Source of the DNA: Bathymodiolus brooksi | Lineage: Eukaryota > Mollusca > Bivalvia > Mytilida > Modiolidae | Reading direction: 5' to 3' | Assembly: GCA_963680875.1 (NCBI GenBank) | Contig: OY804576.1 | Coordinates: forward strand, 79,117,668-79,181,667 | Length of the DNA: 64,000 bases | Shown here: positions 22,061-32,408 of the stretch, in pieces | Layout: every line of letters starts with the position of its first letter | Numbering within the stretch: the stretch's first letter is position 1 | The notes under the pieces: generated by a model | The model's database searches: none | Seen by the model: only the letters and a program-made list of their open reading frames with translations | Told to the model about the DNA's origin: nothing | Position numbers and translations under genes: made by a program

Positions 22061-22769
22061 GCCTACTGCTAAAAGCAGTGTTAAATGCCAATCGATCAAT
22101 CTACTTTTAAGGGAGATAAGTCACCCAATATTCACATTGCTATTTAAAAAGTAAGACTGTATTATGGTGAACAGGGCAATTTAAATCATATTTGAATGTT
22201 TAAAACATCTGCATGAACCATGAATATGTTTAGTACCTGTTGTTTACCAAATGTAATTATTAATTTCTTAAAATTTCTCCAAATATTTTGTTTTACCACA
22301 AAAAGAGTTATAGTAATTAATCAGCCAGGTGTGATTGTCTCCCCTTCCGTAATGCAATTTTTTTTTTTTTACACAAACTTCAATTTAGTTGGTCTATTCC
22401 TTTTTCCCTATTATTCCTTTGAAAAACTGTCCCAAAGTGGTATAACCTGAAATGGCATGAATCTGCCCTCAAAACACCAGCATGAAATTGGAAAATAATA
22501 ATTTACTGTACTTCAAATTGCATTCCATTGTTTTAGTCAATACCTGGAATTATGCTTGACAACTGGAAAAATATTTTTTAACTTCTGTTTTTATTTATGA
22601 ATTGACTCTAATATTATTAATATCACATTCCTCCATGAAAAGAAATCTGAAAATTATTTACTACAGTACAAATATAGATAATTACAGATGACAATGTTTG
22701 AATTTTTTTTTCAAATTAAAATATATTTGTTTATATGTGACAAATGAAAATGGCAATAATAAGTATTTG
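22061..22769. other. No gene seen (AT-rich)
   Basis: Intergenic, downstream of OPA3. A 76-residue open frame at 22220-22450 is AT-driven and unsupported. Confidence 0.45.
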
Positions 22770-24275
22770 GTGTGTTTAAATAACACTTACAGGGTGTACA
22801 CTATATGTACTGTCTTTAAATAACACTCACAAGGTGTACACTATATGTACTGTCTTTAATTAGTACTTATAGGGTGCACACTATATGTACTGTCTTTAAA
22901 TAACACTCACAAGGTGTACACTATATGTACTGTCTTTAATTGGTACTTACAGGGTGTACACTATATGTACTGTCTTTAAATAACACTCACAAGGAGTACG
23001 CTATATGTACTGTCTTTAAATAACACTCACAAGGTGTACACTATATGTACTGTCTTTAATTAGTACTTATAGGGTGTACACTATATGTACTGTCTTTAAA
23101 TAACACTCACAAGGTGTACAATATATGTACTGTCTTTAAATAACACTCACAAGGTGTACAATATATGTACTGTCTTTAATTAGTACTTATAGGGTGCACA
23201 CTATATGTACTGTCTTTAAGTAACACTTGCAGGGTGTACACTATATCAAGGATTTATATAGTAGAAAGGATTTGAATCTCGTTTTATCTCGCGTGGCGAG
23301 GTTTTATGCTACAAGAGATCAAAAATTAATTCATTCATATTGAAATGCCTTGAGAATTCATAGGAAAATCAACCAATTACACCAAGTTTGTGTTATGCAT
23401 TGTCTATATACTACACTACACAAAACAATCCTTGGATTTGCCGATATAGGTTCAATGGAAAAGTTTTTTTGATTTTTTTCTGTATCGCCCCTCATACACG
23501 TAAAATTTAAAAAAAAGTACAGTAGAGTTTCATACATCTGAAAACATATTAAAAATGATAAAACAAAGAAACCAATCACGCCAAGTTTTGTTCTATATAT
23601 CGAATACACATTTATACACTTTGGCATGTCGATTTCATGTAAACAGGGAAGTTTATTGATTTCTAAATAGGCCGCTGCCATTTTGACAAATGATGGTAAA
23701 CAATCCTTAATGAATACAAATCGGGAGCACTGTTTTCAATAAACTCCTTCTATACATTGAAAAATATTTATATTATCACAAAAATGACGGCTCCGCTTCA
23801 ATATTCGGTATGATGAGAGAAGAGAGGAGTTTGAAATTTAAATTTGAGTCTTGACCGCTCTTAATAGGTGGGATTATGAAGGTCAAAAGGGCAAATAGAA
23901 TAATGTCAATTATTGATGAAATATGGGTGATACATCTACAAAAAGTCGATACTTTATTAATGATTGGTATTTAGGACATATATTTTCACTTTATGCCTGT
24001 AATTATGGTTTTATATACTTACAAATACTGGTTTAAAATGTTGAAGCGATGAAAATTTCCACCATTAATCAAGGCACACGCATCGTCAATGAATTGCACT
24101 ATGAGTAATCTTGCCACGCATCATACTTACATACACTCTATGTTAAAACTCCCGAGATTCATATCCTTCCTACTATATAAATCCTTGACTATATGTACTG
24201 TCTTTAAATAACACTTTCAGAGTGTACACTATATGTACAGTCTTTAAATAACATTTACAGGGTGTACACTGTACT
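22770..24275. repeat. 40-bp tandem array with two unit types, split by a transposon
   Basis: About 12 units of 40 bp at 22770-23245 and about three more at 24189-24275. Each contains TACACTATATGTACTGTCTT. Two variants alternate: one continues TAAATAACACTCACAAGGTG, the other TAATTAGTACTTATAGGGTG. The element at 23246-24188 interrupts the array. Confidence 0.9.
23246..24188. mobile_element. Non-autonomous DNA transposon inserted in the 40-bp array
   Basis: Left end TCAAGGATTTATATAGTAGA and right end (inverse) TCAAGGATTTATATAGTAGG continue as ~36-bp inverted repeats through GAATCTCG. CTATA at 23241-23245 and 24189-24193 is a 5-bp target duplication; removing the element restores ACACTATATGTACTG of the repeat unit. 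943 bp. An open frame of 107 residues inside shows no transposase motif. Confidence 0.82.
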
Positions 24276-24472
24276 CTATAGCATGAATAAGGTAGCCAAG
24301 AGGTGTTAAATGGTTAAAAGTTCAAATAATATGATATAAATTTAACCAAATGTCCATAATGGAATTATCATTATCTTTTAACATCAATAAAGGAAACATC
24401 TGTTCTGGTTACTTTAACAAAAAATTGGTTTATTTATTTCTCTTCTGTTTGTCATAAATTAGTTCAGTTATG

Positions 24473-24692
24473 GTTAGGGTGTTTAATGCCACTTTCAACA
24501 ATATTTCAGTTATATGGTGGCAGTCAGTTTTATTGGTGGAGGAAACCGGAGAAAACCTTTATCACATAATGTTGTATCGAGTACACCTCGTCTGATCGGT
24601 ATTCAAACTCACAACGTTAGTGGTGATAGCCACTGATTGCATTGGTAGTTGTATATCCAACTACATTTTTGTACCATACGATCACGACCACT
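24473..24692 (-). mobile_element. SINE (main family), minus
   Basis: GTTTAATGCCACTTTCAACA, GGTGGCAGTCAGTTTTATTG, GTATTCAAACTCACAACGTT and CCATACGATCACGACCACTG run from 3' end to tRNA-like head. Faces a second partial copy at 24778. Confidence 0.75.
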
Positions 24693-24777
24693 GCCCATTA
24701 GTTCTGTTAACGTATAAGCATTGTTTATTTTTATTAATTATATTATTTTTTTATAGTATTATAATTATATTTTTTAT

Positions 24778-24866
24778 CTGGTTTCCTCCACCAATAAAAC
24801 TGACCCCCATGATATAACTGAAATATTGTTGAAAGTGGCATTAAACACCATAACCCTAACCCTTGT
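24778..24866 (+). mobile_element. SINE 3'-end fragment, plus
   Basis: GGTTTCCTCCACCAATAAAA through GTGGCATTAAACACCATAAC, ending CCTAACCC. With the minus copy at 24473 (which starts GGTTAGGGTG) it forms an inverted pair with matching ends. Confidence 0.7.
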
Positions 24867-25137
24867 TATTTTGTTAAACAACAAACCTTGCATGTCACCA
24901 TCATTTTCCACAGTCCGATTTTTACAATGTTAAAATTCTCAACATGCATATCACTATCCAATAAAAGATTTCAGGTATAAAAATTACAAAAATCAATAAA
25001 TTTTCCCTCCTTATTGCTGCCAAATTACTTGATTGAATTTTAATGGCATCTCTGATTATTGCAAGAACATCAATCTGTAATTAAGAAATTTGTTATTGTT
25101 AGCAATTTGATGTCTTTATTGACACCTGTGACATCTA

Positions 25138-25342
25138 CAGGGGTGGATCCAGGGGGGGGGGGGGGTGCACACCTGGCACGCACACACCCCCCTCCCCCCT
25201 TTAAATTGGAAAATATGATATTTTGGCGTAAAATCGTGATTTTTCACACGAAATACCCCCAAAAATTTCGCGACTCCCTCCGCTCGGCGCAATTTTTTTA
25301 AGTACCCCCCCCCCCTAACTTGAAATCCTGGATCCGCCCCTG
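25138..25342. mobile_element. MITE with CAGGGGYGGATCCAGG ends and 5-bp target duplication
   Basis: Ends CAGGGGTGGATCCAGG and CCTGGATCCGCCCCTG. ATCTA flanks both sides (25133-25137, 25343-25347). G and C runs lie just inside the ends. The ends and 5-bp duplication match the element at 32658-33589 and point to a hAT-type (5-bp duplication) group. 205 bp. Confidence 0.82.
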
Positions 25343-25459
25343 ATCTATGAAGATTAGCTTTTATCAGATGATTAGAAGGGTTCATTCAACAGTGTCTTCA
25401 ACCTATGCCAACATTTTGAAACATAATATTCAAGGAATGCCAACAAACATTTTACTACA

Positions 25460-25699
25460 GGGGTCCGTTGTTGAACTTGTGATTAAACTAACCAGATGAT
25501 TAGCCAAAATTACATAATTACTTCCTAATCCCATACTTGGCTTATGCAATGATTAAATTTTGTTGCTGAACTCTTTTTGATCGATGCATTAACTAATCAT
25601 ATTTAATCATTGAATTAGCTAATTATGTAATTAGGAATGAATCATGTAATTATGGCTAATCATATGATTAGCTTAATCACAAGTTCAACAACGGACCCC
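25460..25699. mobile_element. Palindromic MITE (GGGGTCCGTTGTTGAACTTG ends)
   Basis: GGGGTCCGTTGTTGAACTTG at the left and its exact reverse complement at the right continue as imperfect inverted homology through the GATTAGCC and TACATAATTA blocks, leaving only a short centre. Confidence 0.8.
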
Positions 25700-25973
25700 A
25701 GGTGTTTATATAGCAATTAATGATAATTACAGGTAATTAAAATTGAAAATGCAGGTCTCAAAAGTGAAATATTAAAATTAACCCCAAAAATTGTAAGAAA
25801 AAAAGATATGACAAAAAACAATTGTATATAAAAAATAGTGATTGTAAGCTGGAAAAAAATCTTAAAATATCAGAATAAGTCTGTTAAAATTCAACAAAAA
25901 AGTTTTGTAAAAAAATTATATATTAAATCTAAACTTAAAAGATATAACAAAAAAAGTTTAAATTTATACAACC

Positions 25974-26352
25974 GCATCAGTGGTGTAATGGTTAGCATCA
26001 GTGGTGTAATGGTTAGCATCAGTGGTGTAATGGTTAGCATCAGTGGTGTAATGGTTAGCATCAGTGGTGTAATGGTTAGCATCAGTGGTGTAATGGTTAG
26101 CATCAGTGGTATAATGGTTAGCATCAGTGGTGTAATGGTTAGCATCAGTGGTGTAATGGTTAGCATCAGTGGTGTAATGGTTAGCATCGGTGGTGTAATG
26201 GTTAGCATCAGTGGTGTAATGGTTAGCATCAGTGGTGTAATGGTTAGCATCAGTGGTGTAATGGTTAGCATCAATGGTGTAATGGTTAGCATCAGTGGTG
26301 TAATGGTTAGCATCAGTGGTGTAATGGTTAGCATCAGTGGTGTAATGGTTAG
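25974..26352 (+). repeat. 21-bp minisatellite built from a tRNA-like A-box segment, 18 copies
   Basis: Unit GCATCAGTGGTGTAATGGTTA repeated 18 times with four single-base variants. The array starts after ACC and runs into GCGTGCTCACCTTGAGTGTG. The same order (ACCGCATCGGTGGTGTAATG, GTTAGTGTGCTCGCCTCGA) occurs once, unamplified, at 55365, as the 5' half of a tRNA-like SINE head. TGGTGTAATGGTTAG is D-arm/A-box-like. Because 21 is divisible by three, long open frames (179 and 156 residues) appear on both strands; they are artefacts. Confidence 0.92.
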
Positions 26353-26501
26353 CGTGCTCACCTTGAGTGTGGTATAATGTACTGATTTATTTTGTTTTGT
26401 TCATACAATATGATGATAAAATATATCTTTACTTTCTACTTAGTCTATAAACTTCTATGTTAAAAATTAATTGTGGACTTGGAGTACATTGATATCTCCT
26501 C

Positions 26502-26502
<1 letters not shown>

Positions 26503-26545
<43 letters not shown>
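26503..26545 (+). repeat. Poly-C run of ~43 bases
   Basis: An uninterrupted run of cytosines directly after GATATCTCCTCT. Length in an assembly is uncertain for such runs. Confidence 0.9.
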
Positions 26546-26546
<1 letters not shown>

Positions 26547-26562
26547 ATTTTACACTAATTAC

Positions 26563-26760
26563 ACAAGACCAGTCATGTTTATATAACAAATAACCTATTC
26601 AACCTATGCCAACATTTTTTCTTATCTTTTTATACCTATTTTTCAAAATGTTGGCATAGTTTGGTTGAACCCATTCAACCTATGTTAAAAAAATAGGTAT
26701 AAAAAAGTAATAGAAAATGTTGGCATAGGTTAATTATTATATAAACATGACTGGTCTTGT
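26563..26760. mobile_element. Palindromic MITE (ACAAGACCAGTCATGTTTAT ends)
   Basis: ACAAGACCAGTCATGTTTAT at the left and ATAAACATGACTGGTCTTGT at the right are exact inverses. Interior inverted blocks AACCTATGCCAACATTTT and AAAATGTTGGCATAGGTT continue the pairing. Confidence 0.85.
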
Positions 26761-26762
26761 AT

Positions 26763-26932
26763 AAACAGTGCTTATCACCACTGATGTTGTGAGTTCCAAT
26801 CTCGATCAAGAGGAGGTGTACAACATTATGTGATAAAGTTTGTCAGTGAATTGGGACAGGTCGGTGGTTTTCTCGGGATCCTCCAGTTTCCTTCACCAAT
26901 AAAACTGACCACCACAATACAAGGTGTCAAAC
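26763..26932 (+). mobile_element. SINE fragment, plus
   Basis: GTGCTTATCACCACTGATGT, GTGAGTTCCAATCTCG, TTATGTGATAAAGTTTGTCA and CACCAATAAAACTGACC, ending within the body. A further 3'-end scrap (TAACTGAAATATTGTTGAAA) lies at 27392-27432. Confidence 0.7.
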
Positions 26933-27521
26933 CACAAATTCACCAATCAGAGCTTAGAACATATACGACAGTATTCCCTTTTAAAGAAAAAAGTTCCTTT
27001 CACTTTGTAGTATTGTGAAAACTACTGAATGGAATGGAATAATTAAAATTGATAATTGAAGTTGAATATATAGGGATGATTTTGGGCCTAAATTTAATGG
27101 ATTTACTTGTAATTTAATACCCCTGTGGAGGATTTGATTCATGACCTATAAATACTAACTTCTGGGGGGATGACCGAGCTATTTTTAGAGTAGGCGTTTT
27201 CCATAGCCTGGCATTTCACTGCAAGATTTTAAACATGCCCTGATATTTTGACAGAACTAGAGGAATCATGTACATATGTTTCAGAAAATATATGGTCTTG
27301 GAAAGGTTAAACTTGAGATAAAATGGTCAGGTAAGCACGAAAAAACACAAATTTAGTAGAAAATGTTAAAGAAATTAATTAGTGGTCACACCTATAACTG
27401 AAATATTGTTGAAAGTGGAGTTAAACACCATCAAACAAGCAAACATATTTGGTGCTATTTAATTAGTGTTAAATCAGGGGGATATCAATGTACTCCAAGT
27501 CCGCAGACACCCTTAGAAGTT

Positions 27522-28020
27522 CACCTTTTTTTATTATATTATTAAATTCTTAGAAATGGAAAGATGGAGAAAACTTAGACAAGAAATTCCAAACATTTTT
27601 ACAGTTTTCAAAATTGGATTTTTTTTTTAAATCTTTTTAAGGTGATTTTTGTTCAGTACCAGTATATTTCAGAGTTACTGTCTCGTGGTCATTATAACTG
27701 AGCACTGATGACGGTTCCCATGTCTCAACTCGCAGACCTTCCCAGCAGTGATGTAAGGGGTGGGGATTGTCAGATTATAAAACAAAAAGTTGGGCCATGG
27801 ACCATGGTGAGTGTCATGTTTGGAGAGTGCCACGAGTGTAACTGCCTCCACCTTGGAAGGATTCAAAGACAGCTTCCAGACAGTAGCCATATATTAGACA
27901 TGTCGGTTTTAATTGTATATACCACCACGATGGCATTTAACATTTGTACATAGTTTGTTGGAAAGATGTTTCCATTGTGCATGTGTAAATAGTCATTTGC
28001 GATAATACACCAGAGGTGGT
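27522..28020. other. No gene seen; weak repeat remnant
   Basis: 27700-27900 has ATGACGGTTCCCATGTCTCA and TTTGGAGAGTGCCACGAG words, the second also near 12130 in inverted form, so this is probably an old repeat rather than an exon. Confidence 0.35.
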
Positions 28021-28310
28021 TTGCAAATTAATGGAAGAAGAAGTCATAGTAGACCACATTTGTGTATTTTGAAAAAGAGTAGGTGCATAGTAGCAACTCC
28101 AAAAGGCAAAATGTTATACTGTTATGGCTTCCAAGCTCTCCATACTTGTCCACTAGTTGTTAAAATTCACTGTCCATTGTTCCTCCCACAGTTCTGTGTA
28201 CATTTGTATTTTATACGTAATTTCTATATATTGTTGAACTTGTTCTGGTCCATAATATGTACGAACTTTTTGCCACTGGACGTTAAGCAACAAATAATCA
28301 ATCAATCAAT
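28021..28310 (+). repeat. Repeat R1 partial copy, plus
   Basis: CAAGCTCTCCATACTTGTCC, TGTTGAACTTGTTCTGGTCC and CTGGACGTTAAGCAACAAAT, then the AATCAATCAATCAAT tail. Confidence 0.6.
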
Positions 28311-28349
28311 TGGTTATTTAATAGCTTCCTTCTGACTTATAATATACAT

Positions 28350-28755
28350 CTTTCCTCGATTGATTGATTATTGCTTAACGTCCAGTGAGCTGTATTTCAG
28401 CTATATTCAGGATGAGAACAAGTTCAATAATATATAAAAACTATATAGAAATGAAGGAAGTGATTGGTTAACCGGTTCAATGACTTTTGACTGCCACTGT
28501 AAAAAGTATGGAGAGTTGGATCGGAACGAAACATTTAGTTTTTTTGTAGCGGCTACAATGTGTCTACGGATACTCTTTTTTTTTAAATCTATCAAGCATA
28601 AAATGTCTTCAAACACCTTACGCACTATGGTCCACGGTCATGTTTTCCGTATTTTAACCTGACAACCCTCCATCGAGAGCGGTTCCCCCATCCGCCACCC
28701 AGGGATGCACTGAGCAGCTCTGTGGGCTTAATCCCTAGGAAACTTCACCACTACC
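28350..28755 (-). repeat. Repeat R1 copy, minus
   Basis: Inverted partner of 28021-28310: TTGATTGATTATTGCTTAAC, AGGATGAGAACAAGTTCAAT, AGTATGGAGAGTTGGATC. Extends to CACTGAGCAGCTCTGTGGGC, as in 2010-2660. The two copies are tail to tail. Confidence 0.6.
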
Positions 28756-28867
28756 GAATCTTCCCTCGATATACCGCCATCTTCACAAATCAACAAACAA
28801 TTACTTGCTCCAAAAGATGATGGAAGGCTACATCCTTTGTGACACTTTTTGACAGATACATTGAATG

Positions 28868-29092
28868 TTAAGGGTGGGTTATGGTGTTTAACACCACTTT
28901 CAGTTTAACTGTCGCAATCGATTTTATTGGTGGAGGAAACCGGAGTACCCGAAGAAAACCATCGACCTACCGCAAGTCACTGACAAACTTTATCACATAA
29001 TGTTGTATCGAGTACACCTCGACATGAGCGGTATTCGAACTCACAACTTTAGTGGTGATAGGCACTGATTGCACAGGTTGTTATAAATGCCA
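28868..29092 (-). mobile_element. SINE (main family), minus
   Basis: GTTATGGTGTTTAACACCAC, GATTTTATTGGTGGAGGAAA, CATAATGTTGTATCGAGTAC, CGGTATTCGAACTCACAACT; B-box GTTCGAATACC on the minus strand. Confidence 0.75.
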
Positions 29093-29324
29093 GCATCACC
29101 AGTCAATATTTGTTTTTTCATTTTCTTTTAAAGAACTGTTCAGTCAAATAGAATCCGAGCTTGACAAGTATGACCCTCGAAGAGATTCAAAATTGTACCA
29201 ATGAAATTGATCCTTCATTTAGAGGGACTACTCCGACATTTTACAAATATTTTTTGGTGTTCATTAGAACCTGCAATGAAAATGTAATCGGTTTGGCATG
29301 AAACACTATTGTGATATGCCAATT

Positions 29325-29500
29325 TAAACAAGTAAGGTAGATCGTGGGTTCTAGTCCCGTTCGAGTGAAATCAAAGACTATATAACTGTTATTTGCTGCT
29401 TCTCCGCTAATCACATAGTATTAAGTAGTAATAGGAACACAAGCTGGTTGGTTGGGAATCAGGATAATGTGTTCGAATGGGACAACATGTCCGCGTATTG
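29325..29500 (+). mobile_element. Second tRNA-like SINE family, head-truncated copy
   Basis: GGTAGATCGTGGGTTCTAGT is the T-arm/B-box part of the head seen complete at 55365-55430. The body TTTGCTGCTTCTCCGCTAA matches, inverted, 61480-61500. Confidence 0.6.
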
Positions 29501-30189
29501 GTTTACAGACTAGTACAAAGCAAACGCATCATCTCACCAGAAAGGATTTTTTTTCGCCATGTAATTTAACTGATAAATTTCTCATACATGCAGGTTTATA
29601 TTTGAAATAAGCAACGTAATCTCGCCATGCCATGCTTGTTATAAATTCCAAAATCACACATTTCTTTCCAGGAACCGGTTTTAGTTTAACGCAAATATGT
29701 TTCCGCCAGTAACGTCTTTATTGGCGAGCTGACAACGTTGAACCCAACAGAACGCACAAATGACCATTGCGCTGCGATGGTGATTCCACATTGTGTTAGT
29801 TACAACTAAGCGTTTCAAATAACCATCAAACGCGCACAAAAAATACTGGGAATCAATCAACAGGTTTTAACCCACTACATGTATACTGCAATCGTCGAAA
29901 CAACAATCAAGTACATGTCAACATTTGTACTGGAATATATTTTAACAATCGTCGAAGAATCAGCAATAGAAATAAGGAGATGACAACATTTTCTGACACA
30001 CCTTGCAGCAACAATAAAAAAAACTTATCTACATGTATAATGTAGAAGTGAATCCCATCAAACCCTTTTTACAAGCCCTGACAAGTTATTGGCCTTTTGT
30101 ACATAGCAGAATAGTAATTGAAACAAGGATACCAAAACCTATATCTGTGGTGACCAAGTGCCACGAATTGGCTGCATCGATATCGTTCA
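29501..30189. other. No gene seen
   Basis: Slightly less AT-rich than the surroundings, but with no open frame over 61 codons and no recognised repeat. Confidence 0.4.
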
Positions 30190-31020
30190 TGTTATTCATA
30201 CTTTTAAGAAACGTTTGAAGATATCAAATCATAGGGGTAATCGGAAGCCGCAAATCGAAGGACAAAAAAGACAAACAACGAAACACAAAACATTATACAA
30301 GTATGCCACAATCCTGACCTCATTATGAAGTGGGTTTCATATCTATGTTGCCCCAAACACAAATCCTCTCTTACTATACATAGAAGTTCACCCGCGGTTC
30401 TTAATGGGGTTCGATTCGTGTTGCTCGATCATTAGTTTTCTGTGTAGTGTTTTGTAGATCTTTGTTTGTTCTCTTTGCCATTGTGTTGTCTGTTCTTCTT
30501 CGATTTACGGATTCTCATTACCCCTTTGGCATTTTCTAACTCTTCTTCTAGGACTTCTTACCTCGGCAGCATAATCACATATGAAGGAAAAATTAAAGAT
30601 ATCAAAGGTGTATTCAGACGCCGCAATATGAAGGACAGGCAATGCAATGGCCAAAAGAAAAAAGACAAAAATACAAACATGGTCGACAAAATACTACACA
30701 GAAAACTACAGATTTGGACCACGCGAACTAAAGACGGAGGTGAACTCATGTGCTCTGGAATGGTAAACAGTTCTTGTTCCACTAGTGGTTTGTTTGTTGT
30801 TTTTTTATGGTGTTTAACGCCACTTTCAACAATATTTCGGTTTTATCGTGGCGGTAAGTTTTATTGGTGGAGGAAACCACCGACCTGTCGCAAGTCACTG
30901 ACAAACTTTATCATATAATTGTATACCTCGCCCTGGTCGTGATTCGAACTCACAACATCAGTGGTGATAATCACTGATACCACACGATCACGACCACGAC
31001 GGTCCCTTCCACTAGTGACA
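30190..31020. repeat. R3 repeat cluster in both orientations
   Basis: Plus-oriented piece to about 30330, minus-oriented piece 30355-30555 (GTTGCTCGATCATTAGTTTT, CTGTGTAGTGTTTTGTAGAT) and plus-oriented piece 30570-30795 (ACTACACAGAAAACTACAGA, GGTGAACTCATGTGCTCTGG). The last is interrupted by a SINE at 30788-31006. Confidence 0.6.
30788..31006 (-). mobile_element. SINE with 11-bp target duplication, minus
   Basis: TTCCACTAGTG at 30777-30787 and 31007-31017 flank the copy. Body TTATGGTGTTTAACGCCACT to the head CGATCACGACCACGACGGTC. It sits inside repeat R3, so R3 is older. Confidence 0.88.
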
Positions 31021-31827
31021 CCCGTCGTGAAATTATGAGTTTTTCGTAATAACACCTAATTCATGTAAATGATATTGTTAATAATCCAGAATGTAATTCA
31101 AGGCAGTAGTGCGGATTCGACAACTTTTAAGGGACGGCAGTTTTGATATTTCCAATAAGACATCATACACGGCTTCTTATCGCTCTCTTTCACCACAAAA
31201 TGTTATGACGAGAAAATCATGAGATCGACTTCCAGTGGTGAATAAGAGTGACATATATTCCTGGTCACTGTGCAAAGGTAAGGAATATCATAGCATATAT
31301 TTCAGTATAATGACAATTCGGAATGTGATTCTGTGGCCAAGGCATTTTCCTTGATGCCCGTTAGCTTTTATATCGAACCATACTTACTAATTTTCCTAAA
31401 AACGATTTGTGCCAGTTCCTGACAAAGGAAATCGGCAAAAATTTAACCAGTGGTTGTTGTTCTCGGCATTTTTAAGCAAACCAACAGTGTGAAATAATTT
31501 GATTTTATTACTTGCATTAGTCGGATATGGAATAAATCGTCAAAATGCATTTATCTTCCTACACGGGTTCCTCCAAATTAATGTGATGCATTAGATAGAT
31601 AAGTTATGCATGAGAAATCGGGTGATGCATGAGAAACCAGTGATGATTTGAAGTAATTTAAAGTAAAGCTCATTAAACGTTCCTTACAATAGAATGACTG
31701 TGGAGATATGATATTTTGCATGAAAATGATAAAGATAGGTCAAAAGAAGGAAGTTGGAGCAAGTATTTAGACCTCAAAAAGTGATGTAAAATATTCTTAT
31801 TAGGTCAAAATGTACATCACATCACAT

Positions 31828-31977
31828 CACATTTTATTGTATAGCGAGAAAATATTTCCCGAAGAACGTTACCAAAAGTGAACGTGATAATATATTCGTC
31901 CATATTGCACATGACCAGCATGCGCTACAAATGACATCAATAGAATTTTCCCACGTAAAATCGCTATACAATAAAAG
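31828..31977. mobile_element. MITE (TTTTATTGTATAGCG ends)
   Basis: TTTTATTGTATAGCG at the left and CGCTATACAATAAAA at the right are exact inverses ~150 bp apart, with AT-rich interior. Confidence 0.7.
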
Positions 31978-32097
31978 GGTTATTGCACGAATATCGGGTA
32001 ATATTTTCCCTCGTAGAATAATATATTGCACTATCAAGTTCGTGCAATATCAAATTCTACTCTGGGAAGATATTCCCAAATATTAGTGCAATAATCC
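31978..32097. mobile_element. MITE (GGGTTATTGCACGAATAT ends)
   Basis: GGGTTATTGCACGAATATCG faces AATATTAGTGCAATAATCCT. The inner AATATTTTCCC/GGGAAGATATT blocks also pair. It lies directly between the previous MITE and the Tc1 element. Confidence 0.6.
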
Positions 32098-32408
32098 TAT
32101 AATAATTTATACTAGTCAAAATAAGAAACGTTACATCAGTTTTTCATATTTTTTGTTCAGCAGGTGATCCATACATATGTTTTTAATTAATTAATATAAA
32201 GATTAGGTTATTAGCCTATCGATTCCTGCATTGTTATTTTTTTACAGAATGGCGTTACGTCAGTTTCGGGAATTCACGTTTTTCATCATTTTGATAATTT
32301 AAAATGCATGCAGGTGTGCTCGATTAGAATTAAAGGTCATAAACTGTGTTGTTTGCAATTGTAAACAAAAGGCCACTTCAACAAACAATTTTTCTACACG
32401 TAAGTCTA

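Larger units (their letters stand above)
26450..27521. repeat. Inverted repeat pair enclosing 1.07 kb
   Basis: AACTTCTA...GGACTTGGAGTACATTGATA (26450-26500) returns inverted at 27480-27521 (ATCAATGTACTCCAAGTCC...TAGAAGTT). It encloses a C run, a palindromic MITE and SINE pieces, and may be an old element or a rearranged duplication. Confidence 0.55.

Noticed and set aside
24848..24866. Telomeric repeat
   Set aside because: Only about two units of a TAACCC-like motif, explained as the tail of a SINE copy.
25838..26377. 179- and 156-codon frames
   Set aside because: Translations of the 21-bp A-box-like minisatellite.
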